A stretch of DNA of 62,116 nt from Malikia granosa (GTDB lineage Bacteria; Pseudomonadota; Gammaproteobacteria; Burkholderiales; Burkholderiaceae_C): contig NZ_PVLQ01000032.1 of NCBI RefSeq assembly GCF_002980595.1, positions 1 to 62,116 of the forward strand. The letters are read 5' to 3'. The number at the start of each line of letters is the position of its first letter. Positions within the stretch are counted from its first letter, which is position 1. Below are positions 8,670-17,996 of this stretch, one piece after another. The notes beneath the pieces were generated by a model. That model saw only the letters and a program-made list of their open reading frames with translations. It did not search any database and had not been told where the DNA came from. The translations under genes were made by a program, and so were the position numbers.

Positions 8670-8731
8670 GGTCGCGAGGTCGCGGCTCAATGACGCGCGA
8701 CACTGACCAGACGTTTACCGGAAAGAAATCC

Positions 8732-10162
8732 ATGCCCCAGCGCGCCACCAAGATCGTCGCCACCCTCGGTCCCGCCTCCAGCGACCCCGCCCTGCTCGAA
8801 CAGATGATCCGCGCCGGCGTCAACATCGTGCGACTGAACTTCTCGCACGGCAAGGCGCAGGACCATATCGACCGCGCCGAGATGGTGCGGGCAGCGGCCA
8901 GGCGCGCTGGCGTCGAGGTGGCGATCATGGCCGACCTGCAGGGCCCCAAGATCCGGGTCGGCAAGTTCGCCGACGGCAAGGTGATGCTGGAGGACGGCGC
9001 GTCCTTCGTGCTCGACGCCGCGCGCAGCGAACCCGGCGACCTCGACGGCGTGGGCCTGGACTACAAGGACCTGCCGCGCGATGTCAGGGCCGGCGACCGG
9101 CTGCTTCTCAACGACGGCCTGATCGTGCTCGAGGTCGAGCGCGTCGCCGGCGAAGCGGTGCACACGGTGGTCGTGATCGGCGGCGAGCTGTCGAACAACA
9201 AGGGCATCAACAAGCAGGGCGGCGGCCTGACCGCGCCGGCGCTGACCGGCAAGGACATGGACGACATCAAGACCGCGATGGGCCTGCGGGCCGACTATGT
9301 CGCGGTCAGTTTCCCGAAGACTGCGACCGACATGGAACTGGCGCGCCAGCTGTGCCAGGTCGCGGCACCGGCCGGCCACAAGCCGGGCCTGATCGCCAAG
9401 ATCGAGCGCGCCGAGGCCATCCCCGAGCTCGAGAACATCCTGCGCGTGTCGGACGGCATCATGGTCGCGCGCGGCGACCTGGCGGTCGAGGTCGGCAACG
9501 CCGCCGTGCCGGCACTGCAAAAGCGCATGATCAAGCTCGCGCTGGCCAACGACAAGCTCGTGATCACCGCGACCCAGATGATGGAGAGCATGATCACCAA
9601 CCCGGTGCCGACCCGCGCCGAGGTCAGCGACGTCGCCAACGCGGTGCTCGACGGCACCGACGCCGTGATGCTGAGCGCCGAGACCGCCGCCGGCAAGTAC
9701 CCGCTGCAGACGATCCAGGAAATGGCCAAGATCTGCGAGGCCGCCGAAGCCGCCGACAGCTACGAGATCGAATCCGACTTCACCGGCAAGACCTTCGACC
9801 GCATCGACCACACGATCGCGATGGGCGCGCTGTTCACCGCCAGCCACCTCGGCGCCAAGGCCATCGTCGCGCTGACCGACTCGGGCTCGACCGCGCTCTG
9901 GATGAGCCGGCACAAGGTCGCGCTGCCGATCTACGCCGTCACCTCCAAGCTGTCGGCGCAACGCAAGATGGCGCTGTATCGCAACGTGCGCCCGCTGCTG
10001 ATGGACACCAGCGCCGACCGCGACACCGCGCTGCAGCAGGCCGAGCAGCACCTGAAGGAACGCGGCATCGTGCAAAGCGGCGACGTCTACGCCATCACCT
10101 GCGGCGAACCGATGGGCACGCCGGGCGGCACCAATATGCTCAAGATCTGCCGTGCCCAGTAA
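8732..10162 (+). CDS. pyk: Pyruvate kinase
   Basis: Catalyses PEP + ADP to pyruvate + ATP in glycolysis. 476 aa, the usual length for bacterial enzymes. Motifs: RATKIVATLGPASS at the start, VRLNFSHGKAQDH, the substrate-binding LQGPKIRVGKF, active-site Lys/Glu region LIAKIERAEAIPELENIL, MVARGDLAVEVG, and the ATQMMESMITNPVPTRAEVSDVANAVLDG block (read in two parts). ATG 8732 is preferred over in-frame ATG 8690 because the conserved N-terminus starts directly after it. It is followed by an intrinsic terminator and then fba, a gene order common in Burkholderiales. Confidence 0.96.
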   Translation: MPQRATKIVATLGPASSDPALLEQMIRAGVNIVRLNFSHGKAQDHIDRAEMVRAAARRAGVEVAIMADLQGPKIRVGKFADGKVMLEDGASFVLDAARSEPGDLDGVGLDYKDLPRDVRAGDRLLLNDGLIVLEVERVAGEAVHTVVVIGGELSNNKGINKQGGGLTAPALTGKDMDDIKTAMGLRADYVAVSFPKTATDMELARQLCQVAAPAGHKPGLIAKIERAEAIPELENILRVSDGIMVARGDLAVEVGNAAVPALQKRMIKLALANDKLVITATQMMESMITNPVPTRAEVSDVANAVLDGTDAVMLSAETAAGKYPLQTIQEMAKICEAAEAADSYEIESDFTGKTFDRIDHTIAMGALFTASHLGAKAIVALTDSGSTALWMSRHKVALPIYAVTSKLSAQRKMALYRNVRPLLMDTSADRDTALQQAEQHLKERGIVQSGDVYAITCGEPMGTPGGTNMLKICRAQ

Positions 10163-10191
10163 GCCCGGGCTGTGGCCCCGGCCCCGGCTCT

Positions 10192-10225
10192 AAGGCTCCG
10201 ATCGCATGGCGAAGGGGCCTTTTTT
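10192..10225 (+). terminator. Intrinsic terminator after pyk
   Basis: The stem AAGGCTCC ... GGGGCCTT (with G-U pairs in RNA) closes a loop of about 12 nt and runs directly into a T-run of six to seven, 30 nt after the pyk stop codon. Confidence 0.65.
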
Positions 10226-10384
10226 GCTGCCGAAACGACAGCAATGGCCTGCGATCAGGAGGCCTGCCCGGCCTGCGGCATGTCACGGGCTGATAGCTCT
10301 GCGAAGCTAGAATGGATGGATGGACTGGGCCGGAAAACTCCCGGTCGCCACCCCCCGCTTTTCAAACTTCACAGGAAATTCCCC

Positions 10385-11449
10385 ATGGCTCTCGTCTCGA
10401 TGCGCGAACTGCTGGATCACGCCGCTGAAAACGGCTACGGCATCCCGGCCTTCAACGTCAACAACCTGGAACAGGTCCAGGCCGTCATGGAGGCCGCGAA
10501 GGAAGTCGGCGCTCCGGTGATCCTGCAGGCCAGCGCCGGCGCGCGCAAGTACGCGGGCGAGCCCTTCATCAAGCACCTGATCCAGGCCGCGCTCGAGGCC
10601 TACCCGAACATCCCGCTGGTCATGCACCAGGACCACGGCCAGAGCCCGGCGATCTGCCAGGGCGCGATCGACCTGGGCTTCTCCTCGGTCATGATGGACG
10701 GCTCGCTGATGGAAGACGGCAAGACCCCGGCCAGCTTCGAGTACAACGTCGACGTCACGCGCCGCGTGGTCGAGCTCGCGCACAAGGTCGGCGTCTCGGT
10801 CGAGGGCGAACTCGGCTGCCTGGGCAACCTCGAGACCGGCGAGGCTGGCGAGGAAGACGGCATCGGCGCCGAGGGCAAGCTCGACCACAGCCAGATGCTG
10901 ACCGACCCCGAGGAAGCCGCCGCCTTCGTCAAGGCGACCCAGCTCGACGCGCTGGCGATCGCGATCGGCACCAGCCATGGCGCCTACAAGTTCAGCCGCA
11001 AGCCCACCGGCGACATCCTGGCCATCAGCCGCGTGAAGGAAATCCACGCCCGCATCCCGAATACCCACCTGGTGATGCATGGTTCGTCCAGCGTGCCGCA
11101 GGAACTGCTGGCGATCATCAACCAGTACGGCGGCAAGATGAAGGAAACCTACGGCGTGCCGGTCGAGGAGATCCAGGAAGCGATCAAGCACGGCGTGCGC
11201 AAGATCAACATCGACACCGACATCCGCCTGGCGATGACCGGTGCCGTGCGCAAGTTCCTGTTCGAGAACCCGGACAAGTTCGACGCCCGCGAATGGCTCA
11301 AGCCCGCGCGCGCCGCCGCCCAGGCCCTGTGCAAGCAGCGCTTCCTCGAGTTCGGCTGCGAAGGCCAGGCCGGCAAGATCAAGGGCCACAACCTGCAAGT
11401 CGTCGCCGGCCAATACGCCGCCGGCCAGCTGGCCCAGGTGGTCAACTGA
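10385..11449 (+). CDS. fba: Fructose-bisphosphate aldolase, class II (Calvin-cycle subtype)
   Basis: Zn-dependent reversible cleavage of fructose-1,6-bisphosphate to DHAP and G3P. 354 aa. The metal-binding histidines sit in [15 protein letters not shown] and in [13 protein letters not shown]; the acidic [20 protein letters not shown] segment and the phosphate-binding [15 protein letters not shown] block are those of the CbbA/Fba class IIB group. An AGGAA ribosome site lies 7 nt before the ATG. A possible -10 TAGAAT (about 10309) precedes it after the pyk terminator, so fba has its own promoter. Its TGA stop overlaps the proposed CTG start of the next gene. Confidence 0.96.
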   Translation: MALVSMRELLDHAAENGYGIPAFNVNNLEQVQAVMEAAKEVGAPVILQASAGARKYAGEPFIKHLIQAALEAYPNIPLVMHQDHGQSPAICQGAIDLGFSSVMMDGSLMEDGKTPASFEYNVDVTRRVVELAHKVGVSVEGELGCLGNLETGEAGEEDGIGAEGKLDHSQMLTDPEEAAAFVKATQLDALAIAIGTSHGAYKFSRKPTGDILAISRVKEIHARIPNTHLVMHGSSSVPQELLAIINQYGGKMKETYGVPVEEIQEAIKHGVRKINIDTDIRLAMTGAVRKFLFENPDKFDAREWLKPARAAAQALCKQRFLEFGCEGQAGKIKGHNLQVVAGQYAAGQLAQVVN

Positions 11450-12783
11450 GCCAGACGCTGGAACAGCTGCGCGCCGGCGAACTCGCCGGTGCCAGCCGGC
11501 TCGCGCTGCGCGCGGGCCTGACCGAGTTCCCGCGCGAGATCTTCGAGCTCGCCGACACGCTCGAGATCCTCGACCTGTCGGGCAACGCGCTAAGCGCGCT
11601 GCCCGCCGACCTGCCGCGCCTGCACCGGCTGCGCGTGCTGTTCTGCTCGGACAACCCCTTCACCGAGCTGCCTGCCGTGCTGGGCAGCTGCGAACAGCTC
11701 GAGATGGTCGGCTTCAAGTCCTGCCGCATCGAGCAGGTCCCCGCCGCCGCGCTGCCGCCCAGGCTGCGCTGGCTGATCCTGACCGACAACCGGATCGAAC
11801 AGCTGCCGCCCGAGATCGGCCGCTGCAGCCGGCTGCAGAAGCTCGCGCTGGCCGGCAACCGGCTGCAGGCGCTGCCGGCCGAAATGGCGGCCTGCCAGAG
11901 CCTGGAGCTGCTGCGCATCTCGGCCAACCGCCTGACCGAGCTACCTGTCTGGCTGCATGAGCTGCCCCGGCTGACCTGGCTGGCCCATGCCGGCAATCCC
12001 TGCTGCCTCGAGCAGGAGCAGGCCGCGCTGGCGCAAAGCCCGATCGCCGCGATCGCCTGGCAGGACCTGCAGCTGCAGCAAGTCCTCGGCGCCGGTGCCT
12101 CGGGCGTGATCCACCTGGCCGAGCAGCGCCAGGCCGATTCCGCCCGACCGGTGGCGGTCAAGCTGTTCAAGGGCGAGATGACCAGCGACGGCCTGCCGGA
12201 ATCCGAGATGGCCGCCTGTCTCGCGGGTGGCGACCATCCGCAGCTGATTCCGCTGCTGGGTCGGATCGCAGGCCATCCGCGAGCCGGCCAGGGCCTGGTG
12301 ATGGCGCTGGTCGGACCGGAATTCCGCAGCCTGGCCGGGCCGCCGAGCCTGGCCTCCTGCACGCGCGACATCTATCCCTCGAACAGCCGCTGGAGCCTCG
12401 GGACCGCGCTGGAGCTGGCAACGGCCATGGCCTCGACCCTGGCACACCTGCATGGGCGCGGCGTGCTGCATGGCGACTTCTACGGCCACAACATCCTGCA
12501 TGACGGCAAGGGGCGGGCGCTGCTGGGCGATTTCGGTGCCGCGACCCTGCTGGGCGGCTTGCCGGCGCATCAGGCAAGGGCGCTGCAGCAGCTGGAAATG
12601 CGCGCCTTCGGCTGCCTGCTCGAGGAGCTGATCGAGCGCATCGAGCCCGCAGCGGACGACGAGCCATGCCTGGCCCGACTGGCAGCGCTGCGCGACGCCT
12701 GCCTGGCCCCCCTGCCCGCGCGCCGGCCCGACGCCAAGGCCCTGCTGGCGGCACTGGCTTGCCTGCGCCCCGCAACGCGCTGA
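11446..12783 (+). CDS. Leucine-rich-repeat protein with C-terminal protein kinase domain
   Basis: Two-part cytoplasmic protein of about 445 aa. Residues ~25-195 hold seven to eight LRRs of about 23 residues (pattern LxxLxLxxNxLxxLPxx, e.g. [30 protein letters not shown]). Residues ~205-440 are a Ser/Thr/Tyr-kinase-like fold: glycine loop [16 protein letters not shown] lysine (~238), catalytic [10 protein letters not shown] (~341, HGD replacing HRD) and DFG in LLGDFGAA (~361). Function is unknown; the key residues suggest an active kinase. No ATG or GTG lies at the homology start. The first sensible codon is CTG 11446, overlapping the fba stop as CTGA; ATG 11293 and GTG 11329 would add unrelated sequence inside fba. 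Confidence 0.85.
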   Translation: MSQTLEQLRAGELAGASRLALRAGLTEFPREIFELADTLEILDLSGNALSALPADLPRLHRLRVLFCSDNPFTELPAVLGSCEQLEMVGFKSCRIEQVPAAALPPRLRWLILTDNRIEQLPPEIGRCSRLQKLALAGNRLQALPAEMAACQSLELLRISANRLTELPVWLHELPRLTWLAHAGNPCCLEQEQAALAQSPIAAIAWQDLQLQQVLGAGASGVIHLAEQRQADSARPVAVKLFKGEMTSDGLPESEMAACLAGGDHPQLIPLLGRIAGHPRAGQGLVMALVGPEFRSLAGPPSLASCTRDIYPSNSRWSLGTALELATAMASTLAHLHGRGVLHGDFYGHNILHDGKGRALLGDFGAATLLGGLPAHQARALQQLEMRAFGCLLEELIERIEPAADDEPCLARLAALRDACLAPLPARRPDAKALLAALACLRPATR

Positions 12784-12832
12784 ACAGCGCCTCGCGACAA
12801 TCCCATCCGGCCAGCTGACGGCCGGCGACAGA

Positions 12833-12990
12833 CAAAAAAAGAGCCCCACGAGGGGGCTGAAAGCCTTGCGGCTCGTCGCCAGGGAGGTGAGCGACGGGGA
12901 CAAGTCCCGTCCGTAAATTTACTACAAATCCTTTACATTCGCCAGCGATTTCATTTCATTTTCTCAATCGGAATATATTAATCATTTCAG
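12833..12990 (-). ncRNA. Candidate minus-strand small RNA ending in an intrinsic terminator
   Basis: Read on the minus strand, this gap contains, in order: an AT-rich lead (12990-12912); a stem ACGGG/CCCGT (12910-12894); a perfect 6-bp stem CGTCGC/GCGACG (12896-12874) with an 11-nt loop containing CACCTCCCT, complementary to a Shine-Dalgarno sequence; a small AGCC-GCAA-GGCT tetraloop hairpin (12873-12862); and a terminator stem AGCCCC/GGGGCT (12858-12842) followed by C and seven T (12840-12834). The first two stems share bases and are mutually exclusive. No minus-strand gene lies to the right that would need this terminator. The 5' end and promoter are not identified. Confidence 0.45.
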
Positions 12991-13060
12991 CAGCGATGGG
13001 TAGGCAACAAGGCCGGCCCGGTCGCGGGCGAATGCGCTGGGCCCGGAACGCAAGACTTGC

Positions 13061-13066
13061 GATAAT
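13061..13066 (+). promoter_or_regulatory. Possible -10 box of purC (GATAAT)
   Basis: TTGCGATAAT lies 28 nt before the purC ATG, giving a very short leader. No convincing -35 is seen in the GC-rich sequence upstream. Confidence 0.35.
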
Positions 13067-13094
13067 CCCAGCTTTGATCCAGGCCTTCCTGTCC

Positions 13095-14003
13095 ATGACC
13101 CACGCACTCCACACCTCTGCCCTCAAGTCCCTGCCCTTGCTCGCACGCGGCAAGGTGCGCGACAACTACGCCGTGGGCGACGACCGCATCCTGATGGTCG
13201 CTTCCGACCGCATCAGCGCCTTCGACGTCATCATGGGCGAGCCGATTCCCGGCAAGGGCGAGCTGCTGACCAAGCTCAGCCTGTTCTGGTTCGACCTGCT
13301 GGGCCCGAAGGGACAGAACATCTGCCCGATCCACCTGACCGGCGAGGACCCGACCAGCGTGGTCAGCGACGAGGAAAAGCCCCAGGTCGCCGGCCGCTCG
13401 ATGCTGGTCAAGCGCCTGAAGCCGATCCCGGTCGAGGCCGTGGTGCGCGGCTACCTGGCCGGCAGCGGCTGGAAGGAATACCAGGACAGTCGCAGCGTCT
13501 GCGGCGTGCCTCTGCCCGAGGGACTGAAGAACGCCTCCAAGCTGCCCGAGCCGATCTACACCCCGGCCGCCAAGGCCGAGATCGGCGAGCATGACGAGAA
13601 CATCACCTTCGAGAAGACGGTCGAGATGATCGGCCCCGAGCTGGCCGCGCAGATCCGCGACACCGCGATCCGGCTCTACCAGGCCGCGGCCGAATTCGCG
13701 CTGACCAAGGGCATCATCATCGCCGACACCAAGTTCGAGTTCGGCCTCGATGCCGACGGCACCCTGGTGCTGATGGACGAGGTGCTGACCCCGGACAGCT
13801 CGCGCTACTGGCCGGCCGACAGCTATGCCGAAGGCAGCAACCCGCCGAGCTTCGACAAGCAGTTCCTGCGCGACTGGCTCGAGACCGCGACCGTCAACGG
13901 CCAGCCCTGGAACAAGACCGCGCCGGCGCCGCGCCTGCCGCAGGAAGTCATCACCCAGACCGCCGCCAAGTACCAGGAAGCGCTGCAGCGCGTGCTGGGT
14001 TGA
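13095..14003 (+). CDS. purC: Phosphoribosylaminoimidazole-succinocarboxamide synthase (SAICAR synthetase)
   Basis: ATP-dependent joining of aspartate to CAIR in purine synthesis. 302 aa, the longer type usual in betaproteobacteria. Motifs: [25 protein letters not shown] (read as GKVRDNY and SDRISAFD), [35 protein letters not shown] and [16 protein letters not shown]. The in-frame extension upstream of ATG 13095 is arginine-rich translation of the leader and is dropped. In other Burkholderiales purC is generally followed by purE-purK; here those genes lie 22 kb away at 36449. Confidence 0.96.
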   Translation: MTHALHTSALKSLPLLARGKVRDNYAVGDDRILMVASDRISAFDVIMGEPIPGKGELLTKLSLFWFDLLGPKGQNICPIHLTGEDPTSVVSDEEKPQVAGRSMLVKRLKPIPVEAVVRGYLAGSGWKEYQDSRSVCGVPLPEGLKNASKLPEPIYTPAAKAEIGEHDENITFEKTVEMIGPELAAQIRDTAIRLYQAAAEFALTKGIIIADTKFEFGLDADGTLVLMDEVLTPDSSRYWPADSYAEGSNPPSFDKQFLRDWLETATVNGQPWNKTAPAPRLPQEVITQTAAKYQEALQRVLG

Positions 14004-14046
14004 ACCGTGCTGGCGGCGGCCCGGGTGGCCGCCAGCCTGAGCGGCC

Positions 14047-15198
14047 TCAGGGCTTGAAGCCGTTCACCGCGGCGCGGCCGACGGCCGGATCGTCGGTGAA
14101 GAAGCCGTCGATGCCGGTCTTCAGGTAGGCCTGGATTTCGGCGATGCTGTTGCCGCGCGCGCTGGCATCGCTGGTCGGCGCACCCTTGAGGCTGGCCGGC
14201 AGGAAGCTGTTTTCCGGGCGCAGGGTCCAGGTGTGGACCACGAGGCCGGCGGCATGCGCGTCCTTGACGAAGCTGGTCGGTGCGCCGAGCTCGGTCGCCA
14301 CGCCGTTGACGCGCACGAAGGGAATGATCCACTCCTTGTACGGACCCACGGCATAGGCGTAGGTCGCGATTTCCTTCAGGCCGGCCGGGGTCACCATGTC
14401 GGCATAGGTTCGGGTGTTGGACGGGCCCTCGGCCACGAAATCGTAGGGACGACCGCTGCCGTTGATCAGCTGGGCCAGGCGGACCGTGCTGAGCTTGCTG
14501 ATCTCCTTCAGGTTGCCGACCTCGAAGGACTGCACGAACACCGGGGCGCCACGGTGGTTCCAGCCGTTCTTCTCGAGCGTGGCCAGCAGCGGCTTTTCCA
14601 GCGGCAGGCCGATCGACTTGAAATAGGTCGGGTGCTTGGTCTCCGGCTCGATCGCGATCACGCGGCCCTTGGCGGCGGACTGGGCCTTGGCCAGGTCGAT
14701 GACCTCCTGCAGCGTCGGCACCTCAAACTGGTCGTTGTACTGGGTGTTGGCGGGACGAATCGCCGGGATGCGCTCGCGCGCGCGCAGGGTCTTGAGTTCG
14801 GCCAGCGTGAAGTCTTCGGTGAACCAGCCGGTGATGGTGCTGCCGTCGATGACCTTGGTCGCCTTGCGCGCGGCGAACTGCGGCAGCTCGGCGACGTTGG
14901 TGGTGGCTTCCTTGATCGAGCCGTCGGCGTTGACGATCGCCAGGGCGTTCTCGTGCCGGTCGACCAGCACGCCATCCTTGGTGATGACCAGGTCGGGCTC
15001 GATGATGTCGGCGCCGTCGTCGATCGCCTTCTGGTAGGCCGCCAGCGTGTGCTCGGGGCGCAGCGCCGAGGCCCCGCGGTGCGCGATCACCGTCGGCGTG
15101 GGCGGCAGGTAGCTGTCCTCGCTGTCGTTGCAGCCAGCCAGGGAGAGCACGGCGGCCAGGGCCAGCGTCGTGGGCATGAGGATCGGAGCTTGAGTCAT
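14047..15198 (-). CDS. Periplasmic glycerophosphodiester phosphodiesterase, lipoprotein (GlpQ-like)
   Basis: Hydrolyses glycerophosphodiesters to glycerol-3-phosphate and an alcohol. 383 aa. N-terminal signal peptide ending in the lipobox LSLAGC, so membrane-anchored in the periplasm. GDPD motifs: VIAHRGASALRPEHTLAAY (catalytic His, Arg and Glu), GADIIEPDLVITKDGVLVDRHE (metal-binding Glu/Asp and second His), and a C-terminal TGIDGFFTDDP that closes the TIM barrel. The insertion between the first strands and the length point to the larger GlpQ subgroup. It stands alone, 87 nt downstream of gph on the same strand, and converges with purC. Confidence 0.92.
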   Translation of the reverse strand: MTQAPILMPTTLALAAVLSLAGCNDSEDSYLPPTPTVIAHRGASALRPEHTLAAYQKAIDDGADIIEPDLVITKDGVLVDRHENALAIVNADGSIKEATTNVAELPQFAARKATKVIDGSTITGWFTEDFTLAELKTLRARERIPAIRPANTQYNDQFEVPTLQEVIDLAKAQSAAKGRVIAIEPETKHPTYFKSIGLPLEKPLLATLEKNGWNHRGAPVFVQSFEVGNLKEISKLSTVRLAQLINGSGRPYDFVAEGPSNTRTYADMVTPAGLKEIATYAYAVGPYKEWIIPFVRVNGVATELGAPTSFVKDAHAAGLVVHTWTLRPENSFLPASLKGAPTSDASARGNSIAEIQAYLKTGIDGFFTDDPAVGRAAVNGFKP

Positions 15199-15285
15199 GG
15201 AGCTTCTTCTGTGGGAGGGAGAAAACCACCCAGCTTAGAAAGGCCCCGTGACAACCCGGTGATCAGCGGGTGAAGATGGCGTGAA

Positions 15286-15996
15286 TCAGCCCTGGCGCCA
15301 CTGGTCGAGCCGGTCCAGGTAGGCCGATGCCGGCACGGCGCGGATCGGCTCGCCATGGTTGTAGCCATAGGTCACGAGCGCGACCGGGCAGCCGGCCGCA
15401 TGCGCCGCCTCGGCATCGTTGCGCGAGTCGCCGACCATCAGCGTGCGCGCCGGCAGGGTGCCGAGTGCGCGGCAGGTCTCGAGCAGCGGCAGCGGATCGG
15501 GCTTCTTGCGCGCGAACGAGTCGCCGCCGAAGACGAACTCGAAATGGCCGTCCAGCCCCTTGGCCGCCAGCAGCGGCCGGGCGAAGGCCAGCGGCTTGTT
15601 GGTCAGGCAGGCCAGGCGCAGGCCGGCATCGCGCAACGCCTGCAGGCCCTCGGCCACGCCGTCGAACACCGCGGCGAATTCCCCGTTGATGCCCAGGTAA
15701 TGGCGCTGGTAGGCGGCCCAGGCCTGCTCGTAGCACGCCGGGTCGCCACCGACCTCGGCCAGGGTCTGGCGGATCAGGTGCTCGCTGCCCTTGCCGACGG
15801 TGCGCTCGACGAAGGCGCGGTCCACGCGCGGCAGGCCGAGCTCGTCGAGCGTCAGGCCCAGCACGGCGACGAAGTCGCCCAGGGTGTCGACCATGGTGCC
15901 GTCGAGGTCGATGATGGCGGCGTCGAGGCCGCAGGCAAGAGGGGACAGCAGGTCGAGGGGCAGGCGGCTGGAGCTTGTCATGGTCAGGCAGTGCAT
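15286..15996 (-). CDS. gph: Phosphoglycolate phosphatase (HAD family)
   Basis: Removes phosphate from 2-phosphoglycolate arising from DNA repair or from RuBisCO oxygenation. 236 aa (231 if ATG 15981 is used; neither start has a clear ribosome site). HAD motifs: I, DLDGTMVDTLGDF; II, LACLTNKPLAF; III/IV, KKPDPLPLL and MVGDSRNDAEAAHAAG. The helical cap domain with VERTVGKGSEHLIRQTL is that of Gph. In many Burkholderiales gph precedes trpE; that neighbour is absent here. Confidence 0.9.
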   Translation of the reverse strand: MHCLTMTSSSRLPLDLLSPLACGLDAAIIDLDGTMVDTLGDFVAVLGLTLDELGLPRVDRAFVERTVGKGSEHLIRQTLAEVGGDPACYEQAWAAYQRHYLGINGEFAAVFDGVAEGLQALRDAGLRLACLTNKPLAFARPLLAAKGLDGHFEFVFGGDSFARKKPDPLPLLETCRALGTLPARTLMVGDSRNDAEAAHAAGCPVALVTYGYNHGEPIRAVPASAYLDRLDQWRQG

Positions 15997-16070
15997 CGGT
16001 GGCTGGCGATCGCTCGGGCCGGGCAGGCACTACACTTTCCCCATCCGTCAGACAGATAGTCAGATTTTCC

Positions 16071-16217
16071 ATGAAACGAATCCTTGCTGCCTGCTGCGCC
16101 TCCGGAGGCCGCTTGCCGCCCCCGGGCCAGGACCATCCGGCCGTGCTGGCGCAGCGGCGCGACCTGCAGGGCCACAAGGTACGCGCCATCATCCGCGCCC
16201 AAGGCGGCGAGTTCTGA
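16071..16217 (+). CDS. Small ORF of unknown function directly before modB
   Basis: 48 codons starting [17 protein letters not shown] and ending one base before the modB ATG. The basic, hydrophobic start resembles the first residues of a secreted protein, but the rest is not hydrophobic. The position is where modA would be expected. It may be a real small protein, a leader peptide coupled to modB, or what is left after loss of modA. I recognise no family. Confidence 0.35.
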   Translation: MKRILAACCASGGRLPPPGQDHPAVLAQRRDLQGHKVRAIIRAQGGEF

Positions 16218-16218
16218 C

Positions 16219-16902
16219 ATGCCCTTCGACCCGGCTGCCCTGCAGGCGATCTGGCTCACGGTCAGGCTCGCGACGCTGACCACCCTGCTGCTGCTGCTGA
16301 TCGCCACGCCGCTGGCTTGGTGGCTGGCGCGGACCGGCTCGCGCTGGCGCGCCCCGATCAATGCGCTGGTGACGCTGCCGCTGGTGCTGCCGCCCTCGGT
16401 GCTGGGCTTCTACCTGCTGCTGGCCATGGGCCCGCAGGGACCCCTGGGCCAGCTGACCCAGGCGCTGGGCTGGGGCCTGCTGTCGTTCAGCTTCACGGGC
16501 CTGCTGATCGGCTCGGTCATCTTCTCGCTGCCGTTCGCGGTACAGCCGCTGCAGCATGCCTTCGAGGCCCAGGGCCAGCGCCCGATGGAGGTCGCCGCCA
16601 CCTTGCGCGCGCGCCCGCTCGACGCCTTCTTCACGGTGGCGCTGCCACAGGCCAGGACCGGACTGGTCACGGCGGCGATCCTGAGCTTCGCGCACACGGT
16701 CGGCGAGTTCGGCGTCGTGCTGATGATAGGCGGCAACATCCCGGGCCAGACCCGGGTGGTGTCGACCCAGCTCTACGGCCATGTCGAGGCGATGGAATAC
16801 GCCCAGGCGCACTGGCTGGCCGGCGCCATGGTGCTGTTCTCCTTCGTGGTGCTGCTGAGCCTGGCGCTGCTCAAGCGCCAGCGCGGCCAGGGGCTGTCAT
16901 GA
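16219..16902 (+). CDS. modB: Molybdate ABC transporter, permease
   Basis: 227-aa inner-membrane permease with about five transmembrane segments. The ModB/CysT-type features are [17 protein letters not shown] near residue 55-70, and the cytoplasmic EAA loop [22 protein letters not shown], which contacts the ATPase. The following [21 protein letters not shown] segment is highly typical of ModB. The gene overlaps modC by 4 nt. A solute-binding partner (ModA) is not found next to it. Confidence 0.93.
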   Translation: MPFDPAALQAIWLTVRLATLTTLLLLLIATPLAWWLARTGSRWRAPINALVTLPLVLPPSVLGFYLLLAMGPQGPLGQLTQALGWGLLSFSFTGLLIGSVIFSLPFAVQPLQHAFEAQGQRPMEVAATLRARPLDAFFTVALPQARTGLVTAAILSFAHTVGEFGVVLMIGGNIPGQTRVVSTQLYGHVEAMEYAQAHWLAGAMVLFSFVVLLSLALLKRQRGQGLS

Positions 16903-17984
16903 GCGGCCGGGACCTGCGTCTGCGGCTCACGCTGCCGCGCGCCGATTACGCGCTGCAGGTCGACCTGCAGCTGCCCGGCCAGGGCATCACGGTGCTGTTC
17001 GGTGCCTCCGGCTCGGGCAAGACCAGCCTGCTGCGCTGCGTCGCCGGGCTGGAGCGGGCACAGCAGGCCCATGTCGCCGTCGCCGGCGAGGTCTGGCAGG
17101 ACGACGCGAGCGGTGTGTTCCTGCCGACGCACCGACGCGCGCTCGGCTATGTGTTCCAGGAAGCCAGCCTGTTCGAGCATCTGGACGTGCAGGGCAACCT
17201 CGATTACGGCGTCAGGCGCGCGCGCGCGCCGCAAGGCCGGCAACAGCTGCAGGCGGCGATCGAGTTGCTGGGCATAGGCCAGCTGCTGCGGCGCCGGCCG
17301 GCCCAGCTCTCGGGCGGCGAGCGGCAGCGGGTCGCGATCGCGCGGGCGCTGGCCACGGCCCCCCGGGTGCTGCTGCTCGACGAACCGATGGCCGCGCTCG
17401 ACCTGGCACGCCGGCTCGAGATCATGCCCTGGCTCGAGCGGCTGCGCGACGAGCTCAGCATCCCGATGCTCTACGTCACCCATTCCCCCGACGAGCTGGC
17501 GCGGCTGGCCGATCATCTGGTGGTGCTCGAGCGCGGCCAGGTGCGCGCGGTCGGACCGGTGCAGCAGGTGCTGGCCTCGCTGCAGAGCCCGGTCGTGGTC
17601 GGCGAGGATGCCGGCGTGCTGCTGCAGGGCCGGATCGCCGAGCGCGATGAGGACTGGCAACTGGCGCGGGTGGCCTTCGAGGGCGGCGAGCTCTGGGTGC
17701 GCGACCGCGAGATCCCGGTCGGGCAATCGGTGCGGCTGCGCGTGCTGGCGCGCGACGTGAGCCTGACCACCACCGAACCGCATCACACCAGCATCCAGAA
17801 CCATCTGCCGGGACGGATCGACTCGATCGCCCCCGACAGCCACCCCTCGCAGGTGCTGGTGCGCGTGCGTTGCGGCGAGGCGGTGCTGCTGGCGCGCATC
17901 ACCCGCCGTGCCCAGGCGCTGCTGCACCTGCAGCCGAGCAGCATCGTCTGGGTGCAGGTGAAGTCGGTGGCGGTGGTGCAGTAA
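16899..17984 (+). CDS. modC: Molybdate ABC transporter, ATP-binding protein with C-terminal Mop domain
   Basis: 361 aa. The nucleotide-binding domain covers ~1-235: Walker [10 protein letters not shown] (~35), signature [15 protein letters not shown] (~138), Walker [12 protein letters not shown] (~158), switch His in [12 protein letters not shown]. The C-terminal ~285-360 is a Mop/TOBE domain ([13 protein letters not shown] start) that senses molybdate and regulates transport. It starts in an ATGA overlap with modB. It ends 12 nt from the convergent FUSC gene, with no visible terminator between them. Confidence 0.94.
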   Translation: MSGRDLRLRLTLPRADYALQVDLQLPGQGITVLFGASGSGKTSLLRCVAGLERAQQAHVAVAGEVWQDDASGVFLPTHRRALGYVFQEASLFEHLDVQGNLDYGVRRARAPQGRQQLQAAIELLGIGQLLRRRPAQLSGGERQRVAIARALATAPRVLLLDEPMAALDLARRLEIMPWLERLRDELSIPMLYVTHSPDELARLADHLVVLERGQVRAVGPVQQVLASLQSPVVVGEDAGVLLQGRIAERDEDWQLARVAFEGGELWVRDREIPVGQSVRLRVLARDVSLTTTEPHHTSIQNHLPGRIDSIAPDSHPSQVLVRVRCGEAVLLARITRRAQALLHLQPSSIVWVQVKSVAVVQ

Positions 17985-17996
17985 GCCGGGGCAGCC

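Noticed and set aside
10172-10384. In-frame upstream extension of fba (71 codons)
   Set aside because: It reads through the pyk terminator region, and the ATG at 10385 has a good ribosome site and begins the conserved N-terminus.
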